A DNA stretch of 64,000 nucleotides, taken from positions 930,001-994,000 of the forward strand of contig JAPVLO010000276.1 in the NCBI GenBank assembly GCA_027257055.1. Reading direction: 5' to 3'. The stretch comes from Cephalopachus bancanus. Its lineage: Eukaryota > Chordata > Mammalia > Primates > Tarsiidae. The notes beneath the pieces are model-generated. The model searched no databases, was not told the DNA's origin, and worked only from the letters and a program-made list of their open reading frames with translations. The translations under genes and the position numbers were made by a program. Shown one piece after another: positions 1 through 11,639 of this stretch (position 1 is its first letter; each line of letters starts with the position of its first letter).

Positions 1-63
1 AAAGCTTATAAGAGACATCTTAAAAGTAAGATCACAGAAAAGTTGACATTAAAAAAAATTGTA

Positions 64-351
64 GGCTGGGCTCGGTGGCTCAGCCTGTCATCCCAGCCCT
101 TTGGGAAGCCGAGGCGAGTGGATTGTCTGAACCCACGGATTCGAGACCTGCTGTGGGCCACTTGGCGAGAACTCATCTCTACGATAAATCAAAACTTAGA
201 TGGGTGTGGTAGCACGCGCCTATAGTTCCAGCTACTTAGAAGGCTGAGGTGACAAGATCACTGGAGCCCAGCAGGTTGAGGCTGTGGTGGCCGAGAGGCA
301 TGTCACTGCCCTCCAGACTGGGTGGTAGAGTGAGACTCAAAAAAAAAAAAA
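64..351 (+). mobile_element. Alu SINE
   Basis: Dimeric Alu starting GGCTGGGCTCGGTGGCTCAG, with middle A-rich linker and terminal A tail (339-351). Flanked by the duplication AAAAAAAATTGTA (51-63 and again after the tail). The head belongs to the lineage-specific subfamily. Confidence 0.93.
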
Positions 352-475
352 TTGTAAAAAGATATACCAGTCCAAGAATAATGGGACTGAAGTATTTTGT
401 TGTGTATCAATACAGCGTCTAAGTGATGGATACTACATAACATCAAAAGGAAACATTTGCCATGAATATGTAGTA

Positions 476-916
476 CAGTTGACCTTTTGAACAGCACAAG
501 AGTTAGGGAAACTGACACCCCTAAGTAGTTGAAAATTTGTGTGTAACTTTAAATTCCCCCCAAACCAATTACTAATAGCCTACTACAGACCAGAAACCTT
601 GCCAATAATGAAAACAGTTGATTAACACATATTTTGTATGTATATATTTTATATACTGTATTCTTACAATAAAGCAAGCTAGAGAAAAGAAAATGTTATT
701 AAAAATTCATAAGGAAGAAAAAATGTATTTGCTATTCATTAAGTAGAATTGGATCATCATAAAGGTCATCATTCTTGTCATCTTCACATCGAGTAGGCTG
801 AGGAGGAGGAGGAGGAAAAGGAGGGGTTGGTCTTGCTGTCTCAGGCAGAAGTGGAAGAAAATCCAAATATAAGTGGACCCACGCAGTTCAAATCCCTGTT
901 GTTCAAGGGTCAGCTG
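476..916. mobile_element. Tigger-family (pogo) MITE, complete
   Basis: Starts CAGTTGACC and ends GGTCAGCTG, its inverted complement with one mismatch, with TA dinucleotides at 474-475 and 917-918. This is the pogo/Tigger hallmark (Tigger2-like by my recollection). No transposase frame. The interior matches the second copy at 32.6 kb throughout, including AATAAAGCAAGCTAGAGAAA. Confidence 0.88.
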
Positions 917-918
917 TA

Positions 919-2042
919 ATTCCAAATTTGCATGAAGCTAATTATGCAGACTTAAAATATATAAAGTCAAAATTGATAGAATTTCAAGGAGAAATTTACA
1001 TATCTAAAAAATCATAATGACAATTGTAACATAGCTCTCAGCAATTGATGGATTAAGTAGATAAAAATAAGTAAGGACAAAAGGTTTGAGAAACACAACC
1101 AGCAAGCTTGAGCTGCACCTAAGAATTGAAGAATGCACATCCTTTTCAAATACAAATAGCATATCTACAAAAATAGACTAAGTATGCGATCTTAAAACAA
1201 GTCTCAACAAATATCAAGGAACTAATATCATACAGACCATGTACTTGATCCACAGTGTAATTAAGTTGGAAATAAATGTTTAAAATCTTTTTAGAATATC
1301 CCATATAGTCATAAATTTAAAAACACTTTTAAATAATTCATAGATCAAAGAAGAAATAAAATGGAAATGAGAAAACATTTAGACCTACAAGACAATAAAA
1401 ATATGACATATCAAAACATGTAAGATGCAATTACACTAGTAATTAGTGGGAAATATATAGCCTCAAATATTTAAATCATAAAAAAGAAAGATTAAAAAAT
1501 TAATGAGGGAAGAGTTCAACTTTAAAAGTTGGAAAAAGAAGAGGATAACCCCAAAGAAGATAGAAAGAATATAATAAAGGCAGAAATTAATGAAATAGAA
1601 AATGTTATAAGAGAAGAGTTCAGTAAAACTGGAACTTGGTCCTTTCAAAAGACTGATAAAATAAATAAATCTCTAGCAGGACCGATTAGAGAAATGAAGA
1701 GAGAAAGAACATAAGTAAACATTATTAAGATTTTTAAAAAGGAGATATAATTCCAGATACAGAAGAGAATTTAAAAATCATGAGATTACTATGAATATCT
1801 TTTTATAAATACATTGAGAATCATAAATAAAGTGCACAGTTTTCTAGAAAGCAAGCTTACTAAAACATAAAAGAAATTTAAAAATCAGAACGGGTGTATA
1901 ATTATTGAAGAAATTGAATAAGTACTTAGAAATTTGCTTATATCAGCAACAATAGCTACAACTAACAAAACATCAGTCTCTTGTGGTTTCACAGTGAAAT
2001 TTTCCCAAATATTCAAGTCATAGAGAACCCCAGTCTTATACC
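919..2042 (+). mobile_element. Old L1 ORF2 fragment, forward
   Basis: Decayed L1 second-ORF sequence. Short translations match the L1 endonuclease/RT linker pattern, for example AEINEIENVIREEFSKTGTW and KTDKINKSLAG at about 1580-1680. Upstream, AAAATTGATAGAATTTCAAGG fits the L1 endonuclease part. Many stops and indels; inactive. It continues beyond later insertions at 2486-2733 and 4093-4340. Confidence 0.75.
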
Positions 2043-2470
2043 AAATGTTCTAAACTAGAGTTTCTCAAACTTTTTTCTTTTTTTTTGAGTTGGCGTCTCA
2101 CTCTGTCGCCCAGGCTGGAGTGCGGTGGCACGATCATGGCCACCTCAGCATTGAGTAATCCTTCCACCTCAGCCTTCCAAGTAGCCGGAACTACAGGCAT
2201 GTGCTACTACACCCAGCTAATTTTTTTATTTATTGTAGAGACGAGGTCTTGCCAAGTTGCCCAGGCTGGTCTCGAATCCATGGTCTCAAGCAATCCTCTC
2301 ACTTCAGCGTCCCAAAGTACTGGGATTACAGGCTTGAGCCACCACGTCCAACCCATGTTTCTCACGTGTATGTGTACAATCAAATCACCTGAATCTTGTT
2401 CAAATGAAGATTCTGATCCAGTGGGTCTAGGGTGGAGCTTGAGATTCTGCATTTCTGTCAAGCTCCTAGG
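2043..2470 (+). mobile_element. MER5A-like hAT MITE, split by an Alu
   Basis: The left piece (GAGTTTCTCAAAC near 2058) and the right piece (2353-2470: AAATCACCTGAATCTTG ... GGGTCTAGGGTGGAGC ... GAGATTCTGCATTTCT) fit the MER5 consensus. The Alu at 2071-2352 separates them. Confidence 0.7.
2071..2352 (-). mobile_element. Alu SINE inside a MER5 copy
   Basis: Poly-T (2071-2086), then GAGTTGGCGTCTCACTCTG, reaching GCTTGAGCCACCACGTCCA. It interrupts a MER5A-like element; GTTTCTCA occurs on both sides as a target duplication. Confidence 0.92.
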
Positions 2471-2485
2471 ATATGGCAGATACAA

Positions 2486-2730
2486 AAACTTCTACAAATC
2501 CATAAGATAAAGATAAACAACCCAACAGGAAATTGGGTAAAAGTTATTTACATTCAGTCCACAGAAGAGGAAACCTAAATGCTACTAAAAAGAAGTCCAA
2601 TCTGACTGTTATTAATGAATGCAAACTAAGAGTAAAATACTGTCTCATACTATCCAAGTGAGCAAATCTGGTTTGCTGACAATACAGACTACTGGCAGCA
2701 GGTGGAGCAAGAAAACACACATGTATCTAC

Positions 2731-2733
<3 letters not shown>
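2486..2733 (+). mobile_element. Old L1 3' fragment, forward
   Basis: Fits the L1 ORF2 C-terminal coding region (AAACAACCCAACAGGAAATTG, then the AAATGCAAACTAAG and GAGCAAGAAAAC types of motif). Interrupted at 2734 by a younger reverse L1 and resumed at 4093. Confidence 0.65.

Positions 2734-2762
<29 letters not shown>
2734..2762. repeat. (TTA)n microsatellite, L1 tail
   Basis: About nine TTA/ATT units at the 3' end of the reverse L1, derived from its poly-A tail. Confidence 0.9.
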
Positions 2763-2763
<1 letters not shown>

Positions 2764-4083
2764 AATATTTGGGGTACAATTCGGGGTTAGGTATACAAAC
2801 GTTGATTATGCAGGTACCCTTGTTGATGAGGTATGCCCCTCCATCCCCTAGCAGTTTCCCTCAACTGCCAATCCCACCACCTCCCCCGCCCCAGGGTTTC
2901 CCACCACTGCCAATCCCTTTCTTATAGTATTATAATTGTTCAGGTTCCACTTATGGGTGAGAACATATAATACTCCATTCTTTGTTTCTGTGATAGATCA
3001 CTGAGTATGATTGACTCTAAATCCATCCAAGTTTCCGCAAAAGTTCATATGTTTGTCCTTCTTTATGGCTGCATAATATTCCATTGTGTATATGTACCAC
3101 ACTTTTTTTATCCAGGCCAGCTTTGATGGGCAACATGGTTGGTTCCATGTTTTTGCAATTGTGAATAGAGCTGCAACAAACATACATGTGCAGGTATCTT
3201 TTTTGTAGAATGATTTGTGTTCCTCTGGATATATTCCCAATAGAGGAATTGCTGGGTTGTATGGAAGGTCAATTTCTAGTTCTTTCAGAAATCACCACAC
3301 TGTCATCCAAAGAGGCTGCACTAGTTTGCATTCCCACCAGCAGTATAGAAGCGTTCCTTTTTCTCTGCATCCTCGCCAGCATCTGTTGTTGTTCGTTTTG
3401 TTAATGATGGCTATTCTTACTGGGGTTAGGTAGTATCTCAATGTGGTTTTGATTTGCATTTCTCTGATCGCTAGTAAGGCTGAACACTTTTTCATGTGTC
3501 TGTTGGCTGCCTGTATATCTTCTTTTGAGAATTATCTATTCATGTCTTTTGCCCACTTTTTAATGGGGCTGTTTGTTTTTTTCCTTTTGGTGTGTTTGAG
3601 CTCCTTGTAGATCCTAGATGTTAGGCCTTTGTCAGATATACAGTTGGCAAATATTGTTTCCCATTTTGTGGGATGTCTCCCTGCTCTCTTGATGGTTTCT
3701 TTTACTTTGCAGAAACTTGTCTGTTTGATGAGGTCCCATTTATCTATCTTATTTCTTAAGGTACTGGCATTTAGGGTTCTGAGTAGGAATTGGTTGCCAA
3801 TTCCAATTCCATAAGGGTGTCTCCTGCGTTTTCTAAGATTCTTATAGTTTGAGGTTTTAAGTTTAGGACTTTGATCCATTTAGAGTTAACTTTTGTATGG
3901 TGATAAGTAGGAGTCCTGTTTCAATCTTCCGCATGTGATCAGCCAGTTTTCCCAGCACCACTGACTGAACAGGTTCTCCTCTCCCTAATGGTTGTGGTTG
4001 GAGGCTTTGTCAAAGATGAATTGGTTGAGAAACTGAGGCTTTGCTTCTGGAATCTCTAGCCTGTTCCATTGGTCTATGTATGC
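2734..4083 (-). mobile_element. 5'-truncated L1, reverse, with target duplication
   Basis: The minus strand encodes the L1 ORF2 C-terminus in several frameshifted pieces (3532-3879, 3292-3495 and 2998-3240; for example GNQFLLRTLNASTLRNKI). The 3' UTR end carries a (TTA)n tail at 2734-2762. ATCTACTTT at 2725-2733 and 4084-4092 is the likely target duplication. About 1.35 kb of a ~6 kb element; no intact ORF2. Confidence 0.9.
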
Positions 4084-4092
4084 ATCTACTTT

Positions 4093-4340
4093 GACAAGCA
4101 ATTTACCAACATCTAGTGAAACTGAATAAATAAATATATATATGCATATATATTATGAATAGACACAGTGTACATGTCTAGAGCAATTTTTGCACATGTG
4201 CTCAAGGAAAAAAGTAGAAGAATGTTCAGACTAGTTTTGCATGTAACAGTGAGAAATTGGAGATCATCTAAATCTCCATTAACAGAGGAATGATTGGAGA
4301 ATTAAATACTGTAAAGCAGTAAAGCAAAATAAACAAACAT
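4093..4340 (+). mobile_element. Old L1 3' fragment, forward (continuation)
   Basis: Resembles the 3' end of L1 ORF2/3' UTR (AGTGAGAAATTGGAGATCATC ... CTCCATTAACAGAGGAATG). It is the right half of the element broken at 2733. Confidence 0.6.
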
Positions 4341-4481
4341 TGTTAGATCCCAAAAAAGTGTTGAAAAAGCAATTTGAAAATCAATATGTATACTCTGATA
4401 CATTTGTATAAAAATACAAAATATGTAACAATAGCATATATTGTATGTATATCACATATATGTAGCAAAAGTATAAAAATA

Positions 4482-4757
4482 TGCACCGTGGCTCATGCCT
4501 GTAATCCCAGGTATTCGAGACCAGCCTGGGCAACAGCAATGTTGCAAAACCTCATCTCTATAAGGAAATTAAAAAATTACCAGGGCATGGTGATGTGCAG
4601 CTGTAGTCCTAGCTGCTTGGGATGCTGAAGTTAAGGGATCATCTGAGCCCAGGAGGTTGAGGCTACTGTGAGCTGTGATCATCATGATCATGACCACTGC
4701 ACTCCAGTCCAGGTTAACTGAGCGAGAACCTGACTCCAAAAAAAAAAAAAAAAAAAA
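4482..4757 (+). mobile_element. Alu SINE with deletion in the left arm
   Basis: Begins GCACCGTGGCTCATGCCTG, then jumps within the left monomer from TAATCCCAG to GTATTCGAGACCAG; the right arm and a 20-base A tail are present. Confidence 0.88.
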
Positions 4758-4759
4758 GC

Positions 4760-5830
4760 ATGGAAGTGAAAAATACCAAAGTCACAACAGGGATTACAAC
4801 TAGGGAGAGGAAAATAGGGCATATGTCAACTGAATCTATTACATTTTGTTTCTTACCCCCTCTAAAAAAAAGGTAGGAAGCAAATACAAAATTAATGATT
4901 TAATAGAACTGAGGGGATAGGTATATGAATAGCTTGACACTATCCCTCATACTTTCCTGTAGATCTTTAATAATTTATAATAATAACAATATAGAAGACT
5001 TATGACTAAGAGAATGAGAGGGAGTAGATCATCAAATGAGAGATAGCATTAAATGTCTTGAAATGTTGAAATGGTCACTGGTGCAGCTAAGAAAAGAGAG
5101 GGCGGCTATAAAGAGGGCAGCCAATCTGCCCAGGGAAGTAAATTTTTATCTCAGATGTAAGGGACATCAGAGAGTGGGGTTTTGGGAGCTTAGAGTGTGG
5201 GGACGGACTGTAAATCCATGTAGAGTCCCAAACAGTAGCTACCTGTCCCCACTATATGTAGAATTCCAAGTAGTGAAATTTCCACCATTTCAACAAGTTT
5301 TTAAAAGTTTCTCTTAAACAGAAATGGAGTAATCCCAAGGCAAGAGTATTACTTTGTTTTACACTTGAAGATCCCTCAGCAAAATGGCTGGCTCACAGCT
5401 CAATCACAGCAAGGTGAAGTCCATCAGTCAACCAGTCCTATACATAAGCATGACGTTCCCAACTGCCTTTTTATTCTCATATTCTTATGTATGAAAAGAT
5501 ATCCAAGAATTCCTAATACATTCGATTTTTTTAAAAAACAGAGAAAAATTAATCCTGGAAGAATATTATTCAGGTAATAGAAGATAATTTAAAAACAAAC
5601 ACTAAAAAGACTCTATTAGATCCTCCAGGAAATTAAGAAGATTTTGTATTCATATAACAAGAACAGGATACTATGAAAAACAATCAAAATGCAAACTATC
5701 TCTTAAAAATTTATGTATAGTAAAGATCTTGTAAGTTTTAAAAATTTAGTAGAAAGGTAAGACAGACAAGGAAATCTTCCTGAAAGAGAACAAAAAGAAA
5801 AAGAAAATATGAAAGAAAAAAAAAAAAAAG
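4760..5830. other. AT-rich sequence without a recognisable gene
   Basis: Only short ORFs (93 codons at most, 5036-5317) with no family pattern. Contains A-rich stretches but no repeat that I can classify. Probably decayed LINE or unique DNA. Confidence 0.5.
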
Positions 5831-5832
5831 AC

Positions 5833-6123
5833 GCCGGGTATGGTGGCTCATGCCTGCAATCCCAGCACTTTGGGAGGTTGAAACAGGAGAATTGCTTGAG
5901 CCTTGAAGTTCAAGCTCAGCCTAGGCAACATCTCTAGAAAAAAATAAAAATAAATTAGCCGGGCATGATGGTACATACCTGTAGTCCCAGCTACTTGGGA
6001 GGCTGACGTGGGAAGGATTGCCTGAGCCCAAGAGATTGAGTCTGTGATGAACCATGATCGTGTCACTGTACTTCAGCCTGGGTGACAGAGTGAGACCTTA
6101 ACTCAAAAATAAATAAGTAAATA
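5833..6123 (+). mobile_element. Alu SINE
   Basis: GCCGGGTATGGTGGCTCATG head, two monomers, and an AAATAAATAAGTAAATAAG tail. It lacks the derived GCTCAGCCTG head, so it is an older copy than those at 11.3, 12.3 or 31.2 kb. Confidence 0.92.
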
Positions 6124-7250
6124 AGAAGACATAGAAAATAAATTCAGGCTGTCCATCAGTCTATCACCTGATTAAGAGAATCCCAGAAAAAAAACAGAGA
6201 AGATGGCGGAAGAAAAATAATTGCTTAAACACTACAAAATAATCTCCTAGAATTGACTAAAATATTCAGATGGAATGGTTCTATGGGATGGCAAGAAAAT
6301 GAATGCAAATTCAGAGCACCAAGTCTGAAGAAAGATGGAGTGAGGAGAAGGGTACACAGGCACCAGGAGAGGGTGAAGGTCTGAAAATAATTTCCAACCC
6401 AGAAACCTAGAACCCTGTACCTAAAATGAGTTGCAATAACAGAACAAATATACTTTCAGAAACACAAGGACTCAGGTCATTTATCTTTCATGTACTATTT
6501 CTTGGGAATTTACTCGAGGAGGTGCTCCTGAAAGATGGAATAAATCAAGAGAGAAGAAGGGATGGCTTGAAAAACACATCAGCTCCTAGCCAAGGCAGCA
6601 GGAAGGGCCAAGGGCAGGACTGATTGCTGTCCAGATCATCTATAGAGCAACGAGTCCAGGTTGGAACAGGTGGACTGAGGTCTCTGGAAAGTGATTTCCA
6701 AGAAAAAAACCAAAAGAGGCCTATAGACAGAACACTGAAAGAGAGAGAAAGAAAAAAAATGTCACGAGGAATTCTATAAAGTCAAATAATACAAGACACA
6801 GAGACAAGAATTAGAAACTCAGGGGAAAATTTTTAAAAAAACTATACAAAAAAGATCTGCAACTAATTTGATGAGTTTGTAAACAGTATTTTCATAAACA
6901 AAGCAATAGACATCATTTATTGATTTTTACCAAAAATAGTCATATTGAAAGGATGAGGGAAGGGAGGTGGGGGTGGTGTAAGAAAATTAAACACTCAGCC
7001 TTCATAGTAAGGAATCAATAGATAATGTGTAAAGTACATAAATCAAGACATATCAGTAAAAACACATTACTTAGAGATATGAAAGTAATTGGCAGAATAA
7101 ATAAATCCAAAAGATTAAAATGGTGGTCCTTGGGGAACAGGACTGAAATTGTTGTGAGGGGTAGAACGAGGGACTGCTGTATTTCATAATAAGCCTTTTG
7201 GTACATTTAGCTTTTAAATCATTTGACTTATTTTGATTTTTTTAAAGCAG
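6124..7250 (+). mobile_element. Probable ancient LINE-like repeat, class uncertain
   Basis: The text of the region (for example GAATTTACTCGAGGAGGTGC, AATAAATCAAGAGAGAAG, GGAATCAATAGATAATGTG) has the feel of an old dispersed repeat I have seen elsewhere, possibly HAL1-type. I cannot assign it. No coding frame. Confidence 0.35.
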
Positions 7251-8790
7251 TCTTTTTCAGGTCCTGGCAAGCTTTGAATGCTTCCAAAGAGATTGCACTC
7301 CATTTCGTATGCACAGGGGAGCCATGGGAGATTTTGGAAGCAGGGAGGGACATAATCAGATGTAGATCCCAGTTCTGTAGAGCTCCTCTCCAAATGAGAC
7401 TTCCAGGACGGAATATGCTGCACACGGTGATGGTGCATCCAGTGCATAGACTAACCAAATGCTTAGGACTACAGCAAAGCAGAGGCACTAGCTGTCTAAT
7501 ATCTGATCTTTTCCACTCAAACATAATCCAAGTTGTTTCATGGAAAAAGGTAGAAGTTTCTGGTAGAATTTACTTGACCTTATTTTATGGTTTACTATTG
7601 ACTTAAGTTACACAAAAATGGGGGGGTGGGCCCACCATTGTATTTTTTGGGGTTTAGAGTCTTTAAAGTCTGTTTTAAATATTTGTTCAACCCAGCTCTA
7701 GATGAATCTGGGCCATCTTCACCTCCTATATTCTGGGTCCTGAAGTTCAAGTTATGAAGCCTAAGATTGTATTGACCCTCCCAACAGACACACATGTGAC
7801 CCAAGTTCGTCTTGAAGTGAGCTAATACCTTGAGTTTGTCCCCATCCCTCTTCATGAACAGCTGTCAAGCCATTATCATCACTGTCCTATTCATTTGCAA
7901 TTCACTTTTAAACTCCAGTATATGGAATTATAAGTATTGCTATTAAATTATTCCTAATTTTAGTCCCATATTATAACCTGGTCAGATATTTGTGACTGTT
8001 GACCCTACCATCTTTCCCTCCCAATGTTAAGCCATCTATAAACCGGATATACTTGTTTTCTAGGTTTTCATTCCAAATCTTTGATAAACATGCTAAATAG
8101 AACATGCTAAATAAAAAGACAGTCCTGTGGCATGTGCCTAAGACTTCTCTCTAAGTCAAGGACAGCTAATGGGTTTCAGCCAGAGAAACATAGTGGCTGG
8201 TCACTAATGGCTGCTTGGAGCCCTGCGCTGAGGATTCTGAAACTCCATCTAGATAGATTGCAATGTGATAGATTAGCAATGAATGCCTGTCTAGGGGCGG
8301 GGATAGGGAGAATGGTGGTGGAGGTGTCACGAATTGCCATTCCTGCCTCAGAAGAACCTCAAAGTCATTCACCTGCAATATTTGCATTTTTTCCTGAACT
8401 TCTCAATCCACCGGCCAAAGCTGTCTTCTGGTCTACATTTCTCTATCTTGTTCATGGGGACAGAGAGGCTTTGTCAATTATACTGCAGAATCAATACGCA
8501 TTATGTCTGGAACATTCTCCTTATCTGCCAGTCTAGCAACCCCATCAAAGAGGAAAATGAGGTGAGTTAGAAATGCTTCATTCTTGGTGAACCCGAGGCA
8601 GAGTTCCTAATGACTACTACTTTGTTTTCTAAAATTGGGTGCAACATCTTTGGTTTGTCTGTCTCCTAGATGTTTTCCCAGCCTTCATGAGTTCTCTAGA
8701 TTTTCAGACAATGGTTCTGAGATCCTATCAGTAGGTTTTCAGCCCCAGAGAAGTAAGTCACTTGTGACCTGGAGATGTGAGCTGAGAAAG
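7251..8790. other. Unique-looking sequence, no gene
   Basis: Contains ORFs of up to 134 codons (8132-8536), overlapped by equally long frames in other phases, so they are not convincing. A G-rich run (GGGGGGGTGGGCCC at about 7620) is the only compositional oddity. Confidence 0.5.
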
Positions 8791-8839
8791 AAATGAATAT
8801 CTCAACATCTCTGATATCTTCTTTTCTATTGATTATCAC

Positions 8840-9180
8840 TTTTGTTGCTGATATATTCATTAAAAAAAGCAGTGCACATTTATTCCAGAAAACCTGGAGA
8901 CTATGGAAAGATGAAAGGAAGAAAAATCACCCACTGTCTCGACTTCTTTTTCTTTGTACTATTTTTGAGAGTTTGCATCTGTGTTGTTTTATATAGCTAT
9001 GACCATAATATATGCGCAGTTTTGTATTCTGGGTTTTCACATAAAAGTATATCCTATGAATTTTTCAAGTCAATATTAATTTTTCATCAGCATAATTTTT
9101 AATGGCTGCATAATATCCCATTTAGGGGATGTATCATGGTTTACTTAACCTTTCTGCTACTGTTTGCCACTTAGGGTGTT
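8840..9180 (-). mobile_element. Old L1-type 3' fragment, reverse
   Basis: Contains TTTTTAATGGCTGCATAATA and CCCATTTAGGGGATGTATC, the reverse complement of a common old L1 3'-end motif, followed by a GTGTTTCCACACTT-type end. Confidence 0.6.
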
Positions 9181-9429
9181 TCCACACTTCCCTACTTAAA
9201 ATGCCTGTTCTTTTATACATTCATTATTTAACAAGTGTGGACTGTGTACCAGGCACTGTGCCAGGAACTAGAGATGAAAAGATGAGTAGAGCCCTCAGGG
9301 AATAAGCAGGTGATGACAGAGCAGCTGAGAACAAGCTGCAAGGAAGGCAGGTAGGTCTTCCAAGTGAGGAAAGCTGGGCACAGATCACTAGAAACCTTGG
9401 ATGCCATGGCAGGGAGCTGCTGCAGGACT

Positions 9430-9620
9430 TTAGGCAGTGGCCAGAAACCCTGTGTGTGAGTTCTAGCTCTACCTACACAAGCGAGGTGACCTTAGGCAAG
9501 TCACTTAACCCCTGGGTCTCCATTTCTTTTTCTGGATGTTAAGGCTGCTAACTGATCTGCTATCTGCCTTTCAGGGTTACCATGAGAATCAAAGGGAGGT
9601 AATCAATAAGAGTTTTGTCG
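9430..9620 (+). mobile_element. MIR SINE
   Basis: Core GAGGTGACCTTAGGCAAGTCACTTAACCC-type block followed by the T-rich 'counts and shortens' part and GGGTTACCATGAGAATC; forward MIR. Confidence 0.8.
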
Positions 9621-9954
9621 ACTAGAGAGCACCATAAAAATGGGAAGCACTGGAGCAGAGGCTGAGTAAATCCTCATGGAATTGAATTGAATTCCTCTCT
9701 CTTGCAGAAACCTAGCTAGGAGTGGGGGAGGAGGAGCAGTGAGGACAGGGCATATGTGGGGAGTGTCTGCCCCTTCAGGGCTCCTCTAGAACAATGAGAA
9801 GGCAGGCGAAGCTTTGGGAAAGGAAGGCAAGGAGACAGAGGTGCTCCTTATGCAGGAGCCAGTTCTCTCTCTGCTACCTGCCACGCAGCAATCATATATC
9901 ATGCACACTCTAATGCACACACACACTTTGGAAGCTTTTTTGAAAAGCATTTAT

Positions 9955-10115
9955 CATTTCACAGAGCTTTTTACAGGCATTATTTCATTTGATCCTCACC
10001 ACTGTCGTAAGAGAAGAATAAATAGGACGTTATTATTCCCATTTCATGTATGAGAAAACAGAGACTCAGAGCACTGAAATACCCTGCCTAAGAGCAGACA
10101 GTTAAGTGGAAGTCA
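9955..10115 (-). mobile_element. MIR SINE
   Basis: Reverse MIR: TTACAGGCATTATTTCATTT, then ATTATTCCCATTTCATG and GAGAAAACAGAGACTCAGAG. Confidence 0.82.
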
Positions 10116-11336
10116 CTCTCTGACAGAATGTCCTGGGATGTTCTTTGGAATAAGCTGCGCCCCTCCAGGCCACATCTGGGTAGGCAGGACTTAGTAATGG
10201 GTGGCCTCAAGGTGGGAAAAAGGACATTGAGAGATGAGCCCCAGCACCAGGTCAGTACCCTTCTCCCCCCGCCAACCCCCATTCTCTTCTAGTTTCTCGG
10301 CCACCTTGCCCTCAGCATGACAACCCAAGAAGTATTTTTCCAGTATGAAACCCTGCCTGTGGAAGCCTGGGAAGACTCTCAGAGACCGCAGAAACCTCGG
10401 TTCCCCCTTCCTCCCAAGTTGGACTTAAATAGCCTTAGAAGCCAACAGATGAAAGGGAAACCTTAGGATATTTGATGTGTTGCAACAGTGTAGCAGACTC
10501 CAAATTGTCTTGGCAAGATCAAACCCCAAGGCTAGGAAGGTAATTCCATCCTGAGGAATGTCTTTTGTTTCTTTGTTCTGGTTTTCACTTCTAATTTGAG
10601 GCAACAGGATAAATAAGCAAACAAAAGTGCTCATGTAAATCTCAGAGTCTTGGGGAAAGGGAAGCCTTAGGCTCTGACATTCTCTGCATTTTTGTCCCTA
10701 AGCTTTGGAAGCTACAATTGCCCATTGAGGAGACTTAGGCTGCAGGTGCCAAAAGGACTAGATTGTCTTGTTCAGAATAAAGCATCTCTGTGAAGTCTGA
10801 ATTCTGGACAGACTATGAGGGGTGTTAGTGGAGTGCTCCAGCTCACCTAGGATCAGGTGAGAGCTGTGGAGTACATCTCCCCACAAGTGTCTCGGGAAGG
10901 GCACCTGGATAAACCAAAAGCTCCACTGTCTTGTCCAGGGCCTCACATTCAAACCCTCTCATTACTCTCGTGAGACAGCCAAGTATTAGAAAAATCGCTA
11001 TGCCTCTCTGTACTTCAGCATCTGTACTGTAGAAAACAATCCCTTGTTGATGAGTGGATCCATCTTTTGTTGAGACTACTTGTGCTATTGTCATAGAGTT
11101 AACCTGTGAGGGACGCCTTTAAGAAGATGGAATCTCACTAAAAGAGGATGAGTAGCGATTCTAGCAAAGAAAAGGAGCATCTTCCTCTTGCTGGAGAGGA
11201 GGTCTCTGGGAAGTGGGGTAGAGAGACCTCAATCCTTGTCCAGGTTTTTGACTTTGCTGGAAGAAAGAATTCCAGAGCAAGTCACAAGGCTGGTGAGCAA
11301 AGTAAAAAGTTTTTTAAGGTAAAAAAACACACTTAA
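10116..11336. other. Unique-looking sequence, no gene
   Basis: No exon-like ORF with splice sites, no classified repeat. ORFs are under 85 codons and overlapping. Confidence 0.5.
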
Positions 11337-11629
11337 GCCGGGCTCGGTGGCTCAGCCTGTAATCCCGTGCCTTTGGGAGGCTGAGGTGAGTGGACTGCCT
11401 GAGCCCGCGGGTTCGAGACCCGCCTGGGCAGCGAGACCTCATCTCTACAATAAATCAAAAAAAAATCAGCTGGGCGTGGTAGTGCATGCCTGTAATTCCT
11501 GCTACTCGGAAGGCTGAGGCGGAAGGATCGCCGGAGCCTAGCAGGTCGAGGCTGCGGTGGCTGGGAGCGGCCACTGCACTCCAGTCTGGGCGACAGAGTG
11601 AGACTCCAACTCAAAAAAAAAAAAAAAAA
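11337..11629 (+). mobile_element. Alu SINE, young lineage-specific copy
   Basis: GCCGGGCTCGGTGGCTCAGC head. It keeps an intact Pol III B-box (GGTTCGAGACC at 11410-11420) and a clean A tail. The target duplication ACACTTAA is present on both sides (left copy ends at 11336, right copy ends at about 11636). It is a good reference for the subfamily. Confidence 0.96.
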
Positions 11630-11639
11630 CACTTAAAGG

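Noticed and set aside
3532..3879. 115-codon minus-strand ORF resembling a reverse transcriptase-associated protein
   Set aside because: It is the C-terminal part of L1 ORF2 inside the truncated reverse L1, not an independent gene.
11410..11420. B-box-like GGTTCGAGACC as a possible tRNA gene
   Set aside because: It sits inside an Alu, where it is the 7SL-derived Pol III B-box; no cloverleaf can be formed around it.
11333..11632. 99-codon ORF typical of Alu (LSPRLECSGRSQPPQ)
   Set aside because: It is the antisense translation of an Alu; similar Alu ORFs at 2085, 20366, 34693, 39815, 45891 and elsewhere were dropped for the same reason.
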